A DNA stretch of 45,387 nt from assembly GCF_002632465.1 (NCBI RefSeq), contig NZ_NIBS01000011.1, positions 1 to 45,387 of the forward strand, written 5' to 3'. The translations under genes and the position numbers were made by a program. Every line of letters begins with the position of its first letter. Position 1 is the first letter of the stretch. Origin of the DNA: Xenorhabdus budapestensis. GTDB lineage: Bacteria; Pseudomonadota; Gammaproteobacteria; Enterobacterales; Enterobacteriaceae. Below the pieces are notes generated by a model that was not told where the DNA came from, searched no databases, and worked only from the letters and a program-made list of their open reading frames with translations. Shown here piece after piece: positions 9,924-21,210 of this stretch.

Positions 9924-10898
9924 TTACCGTATCCTCACTAGTGTTCTGCCAGTTACTTGATTGTTTATCAGCTTATTGGAATATTCGATCGCCTGGTCCA
10001 ATGAAATTTCATTGGCTGTTTGTTGGTAAAAGGAATCAGGTAACAGTTCCTGCAATCGTTTCCAAATCTCAGGCCGTTTCACGGAGGGTACTGCGGCTGA
10101 TTCAACGCCTTGTAAACGAACATTACGCAGAATAAATGGCATAACAGTGGTAGGCAGATTAATGTCACTTGCCATACCACAGGCTGCTACTGTGCCGTTG
10201 TGAGAAACTTGTGCCAATAATTTGGCCAGAATTGTACCGCCGACAGTATCAATGACACCTGACCAACGTTGTTTTTCCAGTGGGCGGGAGGGTTGATTGA
10301 AATCGGAGACAGGCAGGATCGCTTTTGCTCCCAGTGAAAGTAAATACTCCTGATTTTCCAGTTTACTGCTGATGGCGATAGGGGAATATCCCAACAGAGA
10401 CAATAAGGTAATCGCAGTACTACCGACGCCACCGCTGGCACCCGTAACGGCAATTTCCCCACTTTCAGGTGTTATTCCTCCTCCTTCCAGTGCTATAACA
10501 CATAGCATGGCAGTAAAACCGGCTGTACCGATAATCATGGCTTGTCTGGTAGTTAACCCTTGTGGCAATGGTGTCAGCCATTCCCCTGAAACTCTGGCTT
10601 GTTGTGCCAAACCGCCCCAATGATTTTCTCCCACCCCCCAGCCAGTTAATAAGACCTGCTGACCAATATGAAAACGGGGATCTTCTGAATGGCGGACAAC
10701 CCCGGAAAAGTCGATCCCTGGTATCATCGGAAATTGGCGGACAATCTTCCCTTTACCAGTGATAGCAAGGGCATCTTTATAATTAAGGGTTGACCAGTGA
10801 ATATCGACGGTAACGTCACCGGGTGGAAGTTCAGCGGTATCAATGTCCTGAATAGATGCTGATAGTGTACCGTGTTGTTCAAGCAATAAAGCTTTCAT
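9924..10898 (-). CDS. acuI: Acrylyl-CoA reductase (NADPH), MDR family
   Basis: A medium-chain dehydrogenase/reductase of the YhdH/AcuI group, which reduces toxic acryloyl-CoA to propionyl-CoA. The 324 residues have the N-terminal GroES-like fold (LNYKDALAITGKGKIVRQFP, PGIDFSGVV) and a Rossmann domain with the dinucleotide loop VTGASGGVGSTA. It ends in TGRTLVRIR. No zinc-ligand cysteines are present, as expected for this group. It is a single gene transcribed away from mreB. In E. coli csrD lies between the two; here it is missing. Confidence 0.92.
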   Translation of the reverse strand: MKALLLEQHGTLSASIQDIDTAELPPGDVTVDIHWSTLNYKDALAITGKGKIVRQFPMIPGIDFSGVVRHSEDPRFHIGQQVLLTGWGVGENHWGGLAQQARVSGEWLTPLPQGLTTRQAMIIGTAGFTAMLCVIALEGGGITPESGEIAVTGASGGVGSTAITLLSLLGYSPIAISSKLENQEYLLSLGAKAILPVSDFNQPSRPLEKQRWSGVIDTVGGTILAKLLAQVSHNGTVAACGMASDINLPTTVMPFILRNVRLQGVESAAVPSVKRPEIWKRLQELLPDSFYQQTANEISLDQAIEYSNKLINNQVTGRTLVRIR

Positions 10899-12572
<1,674 letters not shown>

Positions 12573-12632
12573 AAATAACTCTGCGGGCTGGGGGGCGTTT
12601 TTATCAGTGCCTCCTTGCTGTTTATCCGAGAG

Positions 12633-12665
12633 TTTATTGTTTATGACTCTTTTATTGTTTATGAC
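12633..12665 (+). repeat. 15-bp direct repeat, 18-bp period, in the mreB-mreC gap
   Basis: TTTATTGTTTATGAC occurs at 12633-12647 and again at 12651-12665. The repeat lies just before mreC in a spacer that is long for this operon (120 bp). It looks like a slippage duplication. Confidence 0.85.
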
Positions 12666-12692
12666 ACAAAACAGCTCAACAATGCGCAACTT

Positions 12693-13766
12693 ATGAAGCC
12701 GATTTTCAGCAGAGGGCCTTCCCTACAATTACGACTCTTTTTAGCTGTTATTATTGCCATTATTCTGGTTGTGGTAGACAGCCGTTTTGGTTTTTTCAAT
12801 AAAATCCGTAGCTATATGGATACGGCAGTGAGTCCTTTTTATTTTCTTGCCAATGGTCCCCGACAATTTTTAGATGGTGTTTCCGATTCTTTGGCTACCC
12901 GTAAACAACTTGAACTGGAAAATAACACTCTGCGCAACGAGTTGAGGTTACAGAACAGTAATCTTTTACTGTTAGGACAATTAAAACAAGAAAATGCCCG
13001 TTTGCGTGAATTATTAGGATCACCTTTACGCAGTGATGAACATATGATGGTATCGCAGGTGATTTCCGGTGGTATGGATCCTTATCGTGATCAAGTCGTT
13101 ATTGATAAGGGCGCGAAAGATGGCGTCTATGAAGGGCAACCCGTAATCAGTGATCGTGGCGTCGTTGGTCAAGTTATCTCAGTAAGTCAATTAAGCAGCC
13201 GGGTGTTGTTGATTTGCGATCCAACCCATGCATTGCCGGTTCAGGTACTGCGTAATGATATTCGTGTGATTGCCGGTGGTGCGGGATGTACGGACGATCT
13301 TCACCTTGAGCCGCTACCAAGTGATACAGACATCCGGGTTGGCGATGTGCTGGTGACATCCGGCCTTGGTGGGCGTTTCCCGGAAGGTTATCCTGTAGCG
13401 GTGGTTTCCTCTGTCAAGGTAGATAATCAGCGGGCCCATGCGGTTATTCATGCGCGCCCATTGGCAGAATTGCGGCGCTTGCGCTATCTATTATTGTTAT
13501 GGGGGGCGGATAATAACCCATCTGAACCATTGCCGCCTTCCGAAGTGTATCGAGCAGCAAATGAACGTTTGATGCAGATGTTACCGCAGGTGCTGCCAAA
13601 TCCCTCTGACGCTAAGCCCCAATTTCCGACAGAAGATTTAGGTAAAGACGAAACAGAGAAAGACGGGAGAGCGAAAAAGGGAAATCGAACGTTATCCCCC
13701 GTAACAAAACCGTCATCTTCGGCTGCATCATCAAGCAAGTTGCCAGCCGCGGAGAATCGTGGATGA
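12693..13766 (+). CDS. mreC: Cell shape-determining protein MreC
   Basis: A bitopic inner-membrane protein that polymerises in the periplasm and links MreB to PBP2/RodA. The 357 residues have a short cytoplasmic tail with the family start MKPIFSRGPSLQLRLFL, one membrane helix (about 14-31), a coiled coil (about 65-108), and a double beta-barrel domain ending LRRLRYLLLLWGAD. The C-terminal ~70 residues are a charged, Pro/Ser/Lys-rich tail unlike that of E. coli and probably disordered. The ATG at 12693 has no strong Shine-Dalgarno sequence but matches the family start. Confidence 0.95.
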   Translation: MKPIFSRGPSLQLRLFLAVIIAIILVVVDSRFGFFNKIRSYMDTAVSPFYFLANGPRQFLDGVSDSLATRKQLELENNTLRNELRLQNSNLLLLGQLKQENARLRELLGSPLRSDEHMMVSQVISGGMDPYRDQVVIDKGAKDGVYEGQPVISDRGVVGQVISVSQLSSRVLLICDPTHALPVQVLRNDIRVIAGGAGCTDDLHLEPLPSDTDIRVGDVLVTSGLGGRFPEGYPVAVVSSVKVDNQRAHAVIHARPLAELRRLRYLLLLWGADNNPSEPLPPSEVYRAANERLMQMLPQVLPNPSDAKPQFPTEDLGKDETEKDGRAKKGNRTLSPVTKPSSSAASSSKLPAAENRG

Positions 13767-14251
13767 GTCAGTATAAAGGGCGTGGCCGTTGGGTTGTCTG
13801 GTTATCTTTCTTGATTGCAATGGTGCTACAGAGTATGCCGTGGCCGGAGCAGTTTGATATGTTCCGGCCTACCTTACTCGTGTTGTGCCTGATCTATTGG
13901 CTCCTAGCTATTCCTCACCGTGTCAGTGTTGGTACTGGTTTTATTCTCGGTATCCTGATGGATTTATTACAGGGGAGTATTCTTGGGGCACATGCGCTGG
14001 CTTTCAGTCTGATTAGTTTTTTGGTCGCATTCAAATTTCAGCTCATTCGCAATATGGCACTCTGGCAACAGTCCCTGATTGTGATGGTACTTTCGACACT
14101 GATAAACTTCTGTGTTTTTCTGGCTCATGCCTTGATACCAAAGATTATTTTCCATCCTGAAGTATTCTGGAATGGCCTTGTCAATGGTATTCTCTGGCCT
14201 TGGCTATTCTTATTAATGCGGAAAATCCGTCGTCAATTTTCAGTTCGTTAA
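13763..14251 (+). CDS. mreD: Rod shape-determining membrane protein MreD
   Basis: A small polytopic inner-membrane partner of MreC in the elongasome. The 162 residues form about five hydrophobic segments and include the family blocks MFRPTLLVLCLIYWLLAIPH and GFILGILMDLLQGSILGAHA. Its ATG overlaps the mreC stop by 4 bp (ATGA), so translation is probably coupled. It ends 87 bp before maf. Confidence 0.95.
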   Translation: MSQYKGRGRWVVWLSFLIAMVLQSMPWPEQFDMFRPTLLVLCLIYWLLAIPHRVSVGTGFILGILMDLLQGSILGAHALAFSLISFLVAFKFQLIRNMALWQQSLIVMVLSTLINFCVFLAHALIPKIIFHPEVFWNGLVNGILWPWLFLLMRKIRRQFSVR

Positions 14252-14282
14252 AGGCGGGCTCTACTTTTTAATAAACGGCTTT

Positions 14283-14317
14283 TCAATGAACTCTTATCAA
14301 TGAATTGGTCAATGAAC
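14283..14317 (+). repeat. Three short direct repeats before maf
   Basis: TCAATGAA occurs at 14283, 14297 and 14309 in the mreD-maf spacer; the first and third copies continue with C. The periods are 14 and 12 bp. They lie just before the AAGGA ribosome-binding site of maf. Confidence 0.7.
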
Positions 14318-14338
14318 TGATAGAAAGGATGACTCACT

Positions 14339-14926
14339 ATGAAAACCCTTTACTTAGCTTCCGGCTCACCACGGCGGCGTGAGCTGGTGGAATTGTTGGA
14401 CTTTAATTTTCAGATCCTGACACCACAGGTCGAAGAGAAGTGGCAAGAAGGGGAGTCTCCGCAGCACTATGTTAACCGGTTGGCCAGAGAAAAATCGCAA
14501 GCGGGAGTGAGGATTGCACCTGAGGACTTTCCAGTTCTGGGTGCGGACACAATTGTTGTACTGAATAATCGCATTCTGGAAAAACCTCGTAATGAGCAGC
14601 ACGCTGCTGAAATGCTGCAAGAACTGTCAGGGCAGTGCCATCAAGTCATGACTGCTGTTGCTTTATCGAACAATCAGCATACCTTAAGTGAGTTAGTCAT
14701 TACAGATGTGATGTTTCGCCATTTATCCCAGCGTGAAATACAGGAATATATTGCAACTGGGGAACCAATGGATAAAGCCGGTGCTTATGGCATTCAGGGT
14801 AAAGGCGGTTGCTTTGTCAGAAAGATTAATGGCAATTACCATGCGGTTGTCGGCTTACCATTGGTAGAAACGTATGAATTAATCACACGATTTTTAGCGT
14901 TAGCTGATGGGAAGGATCACTTATGA
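14339..14926 (+). CDS. maf: dTTP/UTP pyrophosphatase, Maf family
   Basis: A house-cleaning nucleotide pyrophosphatase of the YhdE/Maf type that hydrolyses dTTP, UTP and modified pyrimidine nucleotides. The 195 residues show the Maf signature [17 protein letters not shown] at the N-terminus, the catalytic Asp in [10 protein letters not shown], and [13 protein letters not shown] near the C-terminus. It has an AAGGA ribosome-binding site. The stop overlaps the rng start by 4 bp, keeping the conserved mreBCD-maf-rng order. Confidence 0.95.
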   Translation: MKTLYLASGSPRRRELVELLDFNFQILTPQVEEKWQEGESPQHYVNRLAREKSQAGVRIAPEDFPVLGADTIVVLNNRILEKPRNEQHAAEMLQELSGQCHQVMTAVALSNNQHTLSELVITDVMFRHLSQREIQEYIATGEPMDKAGAYGIQGKGGCFVRKINGNYHAVVGLPLVETYELITRFLALADGKDHL

Positions 14927-16392
14927 CAGCAGAGTTATTAGTCAATGTAACACCATCCGAAACGCGAGTTGCTTATATAGATGGCGGTATTTTGCAAGAA
15001 GTTCATATTGAACGGGAAGCTAAACGAGGAATAGTTGGCAATATTTACAAAGGTCGTATCAGCCGTGTTTTGCCCGGTATGCAGGCAGCTTTTGTTGATA
15101 TCGGGTTGGAAAAAGCGGCTTTTTTGCACGCATCCGACATTATGCCTCATACGGAATGTATAGCCGGTGAGGAACGGAAAAACTTCAATGTCAGGGATAT
15201 TGCTGAATTGGTTTGTCAGGGGCAGGATCTGCTTGTTCAGGTAGTGAAAGATCCTCTTGGCACGAAAGGTGCCCGTTTGACAACGGACATTACCCTGCCA
15301 TCACGTTATCTGGTATTTATGCCGGGCGCTTCTCATGTTGGTGTTTCTCAGCGAATTGAAAGTGAAGAAGAGCGTGAACGCTTGAAATCCATCGTGATGG
15401 ATTATTGCGATGAGCATGGTGGGTTTATTATCCGCACTGCCGCAGAAGGAGTGAGAAAAGAAGAACTCGAACAGGATGCGGCTTTTTTGAAGCGTCTATG
15501 GCGTAAGGTTATTGAGCGTAAGAAACGCAATATCACTAAAACTAAAGTATATGGTGAGCTTGCATTAGCACAGCGTATTCTGCGTGATTTTGCTGGCGCT
15601 TCTCTTGATCGCATTCGGGTTGATTCCCGCCAGACCTATCTGCAATTGCAAGAATTCATTGAAGAATACATTCCTGAAATGAATGCCAAATTAGAGCATT
15701 ATCAAGGAACTCAGCCGATATTCGATCTGTGCGGTGTAGAAAATGAAATTCAGCGCGCATTGGAGCGCAAGGTAGAATTAAAATCGGGTGGCTATCTGAT
15801 TATCGATCAAACCGAAGCCATGACGACCATCGATATTAATACCGGTGCTTTTGTTGGGCATCGCAACTTAGAAGAGACTATCTTTAATACTAATATTGAG
15901 GCGACTCAGGCGATTGCCCGCCAGTTAAGGCTGCGTAATTTAGGCGGGATTATTATCATTGATTTTATCGATATGGGTAATGGGGAACATCGCCGTAGAG
16001 TATTGGCTTCTTTAGAGCAGGCATTAAGCAAAGATCGCGTGAAAACGACCATTAATGATTTTTCCCAGCTTGGACTGGTGGAAATGACACGCAAACGCAC
16101 ACGGGAAAGTCTCGAACATATTTTGTGTGATAACTGTCCGACTTGTCAGGGACGTGGCACCGTGAAATCTGTTGAAACAGTATGTTATGAAATTTTACGG
16201 GAAATTGTACGTGTGCACCGTGCCATTAATGCAGATCGTTTTCTGGTTTACGCATCTCATGCCGTGAGTGAAGCTCTTAAGGGGGAACACTCTCATGCTT
16301 TAGCAGAGGTAGAAATTTTTGTAGGCAAACCGGTGAAAGTGCAGGCAGAACAACTCTACAGTCAGGAACAATTTGACGTTGTTATGATGTAA
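14923..16392 (+). CDS. rng: Ribonuclease G
   Basis: An endoribonuclease of the RNase E/G family that matures the 5' end of 16S rRNA and decays some mRNAs. The 489 residues carry an S1 domain (about 35-125, with [20 protein letters not shown]), the 5'-sensor/RNase H-like region, and the DNase I-like catalytic domain. That domain has metal-binding aspartates in [11 protein letters not shown] and IIDFIDMG, and a zinc-link motif, CPTCQGRG. It lacks the long C-terminal scaffold of RNase E. The length matches E. coli RNase G. Confidence 0.97.
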   Translation: MTAELLVNVTPSETRVAYIDGGILQEVHIEREAKRGIVGNIYKGRISRVLPGMQAAFVDIGLEKAAFLHASDIMPHTECIAGEERKNFNVRDIAELVCQGQDLLVQVVKDPLGTKGARLTTDITLPSRYLVFMPGASHVGVSQRIESEEERERLKSIVMDYCDEHGGFIIRTAAEGVRKEELEQDAAFLKRLWRKVIERKKRNITKTKVYGELALAQRILRDFAGASLDRIRVDSRQTYLQLQEFIEEYIPEMNAKLEHYQGTQPIFDLCGVENEIQRALERKVELKSGGYLIIDQTEAMTTIDINTGAFVGHRNLEETIFNTNIEATQAIARQLRLRNLGGIIIIDFIDMGNGEHRRRVLASLEQALSKDRVKTTINDFSQLGLVEMTRKRTRESLEHILCDNCPTCQGRGTVKSVETVCYEILREIVRVHRAINADRFLVYASHAVSEALKGEHSHALAEVEIFVGKPVKVQAEQLYSQEQFDVVMM

Positions 16393-16410
16393 TTACGCAG
16401 AATTACAGTG

Positions 16411-16486
16411 ATACCTCATATTTTTCAGGTTGCTCCTCTGTTTGGTTACAGTCATTCTGAAATGTGGTTTGAAATCTATTGGGTAG
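16411..16486. repeat. Degraded ERIC-like element between rng and yhdP
   Basis: The segment keeps an ERIC-like right end (GAAATCTATTGGGTA, 16471-16485) and a weak left end (ATACCTCATATTTTTCAGGT). The central palindrome is missing, leaving 76 bp instead of 127. It fills most of the 122-bp rng-yhdP gap. Confidence 0.55.
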
Positions 16487-16514
16487 AAATATGCTGACAA
16501 CCAAGGAGAAATGA

Positions 16515-19500
16515 GTGAGGCGACTGCTCGGGATATTATTAGCGACAGCCGCAATAGTCATTATCATTGTGGCTTTGCTTGTCAGCGGGTTACGTTTTTC
16601 CCTGCCACATATTAATGATTATCGTCAGCAATTGGCGCATAAGATTTCTGAATTGACGGACATTTCTGTCGATATTGGCTATATCAGCGGAAATTGGCAG
16701 TCATTCGGCCCTCAGTTGGAAGTGCGTGATCTTCGTGCTGTAACGGGGGAAACGAATATTAAAGCCAAAAAAGTGACGCTTTCTCTGGATATCTGGCGCT
16801 CACTGTTACAACGGCGCTGGCATTTTCGTGATCTCTCCTTTTACCAGCTTCAGGTTGATTATGATAAGCCATTATTGGATGGAGAAGGTGAAAGCCTTTT
16901 TCCAAAGCCAGATAGTTTATCCTCCCTCTTCCTTGAACGATTTAATCATTTTGATTTGCACGACAGCAGCCTGACCTTTCCGACTCCATCAGGAGAAAAG
17001 ATCCGGCTGATATTGCCGCAGCTAACATGGCTGAATAAAGATAATCGTCATCGTGCGCAAGGCAATATTAATCTGTCTTCGATTAACGGACAGGAAGGTG
17101 TTGTGCAGGTTAAATTTGACCTGAAAGATATCAATAGTGTTTTAGATAGCGGCACAATTTATTTGCAGGCTGATGATATCGATATGCGATTGTGGCTCAG
17201 CCGCTGGTTAAAAGACAATACCGGTTTGGAAGATGCCCGGTTCAGTCTGGCGAGTTGGATTTCCCTGAAAAATGGGAGGATTGATAACGGACATCTGCAA
17301 CTTAAGCAGGGGCATGCCAACTGGCATGTGGGTGATGAAAAGCATCAGCTTGCCGTCCATGATTTACTCCTGCAAATGCGTCGTCAGGGAGAAGGTTGGC
17401 TGTTTGATATCCCCAATCTGGCACGCCTGAAAATGAATGGTCAACAATGGCCCGCAGGCCGTATTGCGGTATTGTATGTTACGCAGGCGCAGAAATATCA
17501 GAACAAAGATCATTGGCGGGTTCGCGCTGAAAATATTCAGCTTGAACGCCTGAGTGGAATGTTGCCGATGATTTCTTTTGCGACCCCCGATATTGTTAAA
17601 GACTGGCAATACCGGCAACCCAAAGGGTTAGTCAGCAGTCTTGCCCTTGATATCACCCCCGAATTACCTGATAGCGCGGAGATTGCCATCAAATGGCAGG
17701 ATGTCAGTTGGTCTCGTTGGAAAAAGTTACCTTCAGTCAATCATTTCAGTGGTGCATTAGAAGGAAATAAACAGTGGGGAAATTTTAGATTTGAGCTGAA
17801 AAACAGCCTCATTGATTACCGGGCTATGTTCCAGGCACCATTTGATATTGCCAGCAGTGAAGGAAAAATCACGTGGAAAAATGGTCGGGATGGCTTGAAG
17901 ATATGGAGTCAGGGGCTGGATTTGCAGGCCAGGTCATTATGGATAAACGGAAATTTTCATTACACAGAATCCCAAAATCAGCAACCAATGCTAGGGATAC
18001 TGGCTGGAATTCGTCTGGATGATGCGGGTGATGCCTGGCGTTATTTTCCCAAGCCATTGATGGGCGAATCGCTAACAGAATATTTAACCGCGTCGTTGAT
18101 CAAAGGAAAGGTAGACAATGCTACTTTGATCTTTCAGGGGAATCCTCATGATTTCCCATTCAAGCGTAATAATGGTCAGTTTCAGGTATGGGTTCCTCTG
18201 CGCCATGCGACATTTCAGTATCAGCCTGATTGGCCAGCCCTGTTTGACCTGGATCTTGATTTGAATTTCCAGAATAACGGCTTACAGATGCAAGCAGAGA
18301 AAGCGAGATTAGGAAAAGTTAATGCCTCTCGGATCTCGGCTGTTATCCCCGATTACAGTAAAGAGAAATTATTGATTGATGCTGAAATATCCGGAGATGG
18401 AAAAGATATCCACGATTATTTTCACCATAGTCCATTGACAGAAACGGTTGGTAATACGCTGGATAATTTGCAACTTAAAGGTCAGGTTGATGGAAAACTT
18501 CATCTGGATGTTCTTCTGGAAAATGGTACAACTGATGCGAGTGGAGAGGTTGTACTGAAAAATACCGATTTGTTTATCAAGTCATTAGATAGCAAGATGA
18601 AGCACCTTAGTGGTAAATTCCGCTTTGATAATGGTGCTTTGCAAAGTGACATACTTTCTGCTTATTGGCTTGGAAATCCTCTCTCTTTGCGATTTACCAC
18701 TCAGGATTTACCGGGATATTATCGGGTTAATGTGGATTTGGATGCTCGCTGGCCTGCTGCAACATTACCGAAACTTCCGGTTAAAATTCGTCGTCAGCTA
18801 TCAGGACGATTGGGCTGGCAGGGAAAAGTGAACATTATGATCCCTTTACAGGCCAAACCTTCACAAAGCAGGCCGTTACAACATGAGGCGAAATATCAGG
18901 TTGCAATCAACGCTGATTTGTCACATATCAACAGTACACTGGCTGGACTGGAAACAGAATCTTTACGGGCATCGAATGATATCAATCTTCAGGCTACAGG
19001 GGATACAAACCAACTTCAGGTTACCGGCTCATTGGGGAAAAGATATGCGTTCAATAGCCAATGGTTATTGGGGAAAAATTATGTCCGTTTACAGCGTGGC
19101 GCTCTGCATACGGATGGTAATGGCATACCTGATTTGCCGGAAAAGCCAATGCTGGCGTTAAACTTACCTGTGATTGAGGGTGAAAAATGGCTGGCACTGA
19201 TTGAACCTTTGAGAGTTGAATCAGCAGCAGATAACAGCCTGCGATGGCCTGAATTATTTGAAATATCAACGCCTTATTTGGATGTCGGAGGACAGCGTTG
19301 GCATAATCTTATACTCAGTGCGACTAACCAACCTGATGGCCTGCGTATCAATGCAATTGGTGAAGAAATCAATGGTGATTTGCTGATTAATACTGGTGGA
19401 GTATGGCAGGCAACACTCAATTATCTCTATTATAACCCTATGTTTTCGGAGAGACCTTCCAGCGATAAGGCGTCGTTAACTTCAAACACAGTAGAAATGC

Positions 19501-20348
19501 CAAAATATGCTCTGAATCATTGGCCTACACTCAACGTTAAATGTGACGAATGTTGGCTTGCCGGATTAAACGTAGGGAAAATCTCAGGGACGGTAACACC
19601 AGAAGGTGACGCCTTGAGTCTGACTAATGGACGGGTAGAAAACAGTGTCGGTGAATTGACATTATCTGGGCGTTGGAGTGAAAGTAATACAGAAAATTAT
19701 ACTTGGGCTAAAGGCCAGATATCCGGGAAAAGATTTGATGATATGGCAGCCTATCTCGGATTTATTGTTCCAATTACTGGCGCTTCGTTTAAGTTTGATT
19801 TTGACCTGAACTGGAAGGATACACCGTGGAACCCTGATGTTAAAACGCTCAATGGCGTTTTAACAGGAAAAGTGGGGAAAGGAGCAATAGCAAAACTAGG
19901 CGGTGGCAGAGCAGGACAGCTATTAAGGTTAGTGAGTTTTGATGCCTTGTTACGTAAATTACAGTTGGATTTCAGTGATACATTTAGTAATGATTTTAAC
20001 TTTGATTCTATGAGTGGCGATACAGCGATAAAAAATGGTGTCATGTATACCGATAACTTCCGCATTGATGGGCTGGAAGCGGACATTTATGGAAAAGGCC
20101 AGATAAATTTTATCCGTCATCAGCTTAATATGGAGTTGGTGATTACCCCGGAGATATCAGCAACAGTTGGTGTGGCGACAGCTTTTGCGGTTAATCCTAT
20201 GGTAGGTGCTGCTGTTTTTGCAGCGACAAAAGCGTTAGGCCCTCTGTGGAGTAAGATATCGGTCATTCGCTATCGGCTAACGGGTAGTCTGGAGCAACCT
20301 AAAATTGATGAAGTTTTACGTCAGCTTAAGGAGAATAAAGGGTCATGA
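16515..20348 (+). CDS. yhdP: AsmA-like phospholipid transport protein YhdP
   Basis: A very large envelope protein of the AsmA/TamB group. In E. coli, YhdP with TamB and YdbH forms hydrophobic-groove bridges that move phospholipids to the outer membrane. The 1277 residues have one N-terminal membrane helix (about 5-26), a long beta-taco periplasmic region, and the conserved AsmA-type C-terminal block (DTAIKNGVMYTDNFRIDGLEA). I chose the GTG at 16515 (MRRLLGILL as in E. coli), 6 bp after AAGGAG; an ATG 4 bp upstream is out of frame. Its stop overlaps the nitrilase ATG. Confidence 0.93.
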   Translation: MRRLLGILLATAAIVIIIVALLVSGLRFSLPHINDYRQQLAHKISELTDISVDIGYISGNWQSFGPQLEVRDLRAVTGETNIKAKKVTLSLDIWRSLLQRRWHFRDLSFYQLQVDYDKPLLDGEGESLFPKPDSLSSLFLERFNHFDLHDSSLTFPTPSGEKIRLILPQLTWLNKDNRHRAQGNINLSSINGQEGVVQVKFDLKDINSVLDSGTIYLQADDIDMRLWLSRWLKDNTGLEDARFSLASWISLKNGRIDNGHLQLKQGHANWHVGDEKHQLAVHDLLLQMRRQGEGWLFDIPNLARLKMNGQQWPAGRIAVLYVTQAQKYQNKDHWRVRAENIQLERLSGMLPMISFATPDIVKDWQYRQPKGLVSSLALDITPELPDSAEIAIKWQDVSWSRWKKLPSVNHFSGALEGNKQWGNFRFELKNSLIDYRAMFQAPFDIASSEGKITWKNGRDGLKIWSQGLDLQARSLWINGNFHYTESQNQQPMLGILAGIRLDDAGDAWRYFPKPLMGESLTEYLTASLIKGKVDNATLIFQGNPHDFPFKRNNGQFQVWVPLRHATFQYQPDWPALFDLDLDLNFQNNGLQMQAEKARLGKVNASRISAVIPDYSKEKLLIDAEISGDGKDIHDYFHHSPLTETVGNTLDNLQLKGQVDGKLHLDVLLENGTTDASGEVVLKNTDLFIKSLDSKMKHLSGKFRFDNGALQSDILSAYWLGNPLSLRFTTQDLPGYYRVNVDLDARWPAATLPKLPVKIRRQLSGRLGWQGKVNIMIPLQAKPSQSRPLQHEAKYQVAINADLSHINSTLAGLETESLRASNDINLQATGDTNQLQVTGSLGKRYAFNSQWLLGKNYVRLQRGALHTDGNGIPDLPEKPMLALNLPVIEGEKWLALIEPLRVESAADNSLRWPELFEISTPYLDVGGQRWHNLILSATNQPDGLRINAIGEEINGDLLINTGGVWQATLNYLYYNPMFSERPSSDKASLTSNTVEMPKYALNHWPTLNVKCDECWLAGLNVGKISGTVTPEGDALSLTNGRVENSVGELTLSGRWSESNTENYTWAKGQISGKRFDDMAAYLGFIVPITGASFKFDFDLNWKDTPWNPDVKTLNGVLTGKVGKGAIAKLGGGRAGQLLRLVSFDALLRKLQLDFSDTFSNDFNFDSMSGDTAIKNGVMYTDNFRIDGLEADIYGKGQINFIRHQLNMELVITPEISATVGVATAFAVNPMVGAAVFAATKALGPLWSKISVIRYRLTGSLEQPKIDEVLRQLKENKGS

Positions 20349-21193
20349 AAAACGTCAATGTTGCACTCTTACAATTATGCAGTGGTACGAACATTAAACA
20401 TAATTTAGCGCAAATTGAACAGCAGATTAAGCAGTTACCCAAAACGGTAAAACTGGTTCTGACTCCGGAGAATGCATTACTGTTTGCTGATGCTGATACT
20501 TACCGCGAACATGCAGAAGAGCAGGGAAAAGGCCCATTACAGCAAGCTGTAAGTGAAATTGCGCAACGTTATGGTATCTGGTTGTTGATTGGTTCAATGC
20601 CGATGGTCAGCCGGGAAGATCCGAGCCGCATAACCAGCAGTAGCTTATTGTTTGATGATCAGGGTGAGATCCGTGCCCGTTATGACAAAATCCACATGTT
20701 TGATGTCAATATCAAGGATGAACATGGCTCTTATAACGAATCTTCCATCTACCAACGTGGGGAACATATCACCGTTGTTGATACACCAGTTGGTCGTTTG
20801 GGTATGACTATTTGCTATGATCTGCGCTTCCCCGGGCTGTTTCAGGCACTACGGGAGCAGGGCGCTGAGCTGATTTCTGTACCTGCTGCTTTTACCAGAC
20901 TGACGGGTAAGGCACACTGGGAACCACTTTTAAGAGCCCGCGCAATTGAGAACCAATGTATCATATTGGCACCCGCACAAGTTGGGGTGCACGGTACTCG
21001 CAGAACATGGGGGCATTCAATGGCGGTAAGTGGTTGGGGAGAAGTCATCAAGAAGAATCCTCTGACTGTCAGTGCACTACAGCTCAGTATCCGACGGGAC
21101 AGTTTGACCCACATGCGTGAGCAGATCAAAGTGGTGAAACATAATCGCTTCCGTCCACAACTGACTTCTTTGATAAAAAAGAATACAAATTAA
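20345..21193 (+). CDS. Nitrilase-superfamily hydrolase, probable deaminated-glutathione amidase
   Basis: A carbon-nitrogen hydrolase with the complete Glu-Lys-Cys triad: Glu42 (TPENAL), Lys115 (RYDKIHMFDV) and Cys157 (TICYDLRFPG). The sequence groups with Nit1-type enzymes, which clear the deaminated glutathione formed by aminotransferase side reactions. That exact substrate is inferred from family resemblance. The 282-residue frame starts in a 4-bp ATGA overlap with yhdP and ends 17 bp before tldD, so it looks locked into a yhdP-nit-tldD operon. In E. coli yhdP and tldD are adjacent without it. Confidence 0.85.
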   Translation: MKNVNVALLQLCSGTNIKHNLAQIEQQIKQLPKTVKLVLTPENALLFADADTYREHAEEQGKGPLQQAVSEIAQRYGIWLLIGSMPMVSREDPSRITSSSLLFDDQGEIRARYDKIHMFDVNIKDEHGSYNESSIYQRGEHITVVDTPVGRLGMTICYDLRFPGLFQALREQGAELISVPAAFTRLTGKAHWEPLLRARAIENQCIILAPAQVGVHGTRRTWGHSMAVSGWGEVIKKNPLTVSALQLSIRRDSLTHMREQIKVVKHNRFRPQLTSLIKKNTN

Positions 21194-21210
21194 GGTAAAG
21201 AGTAATCACT

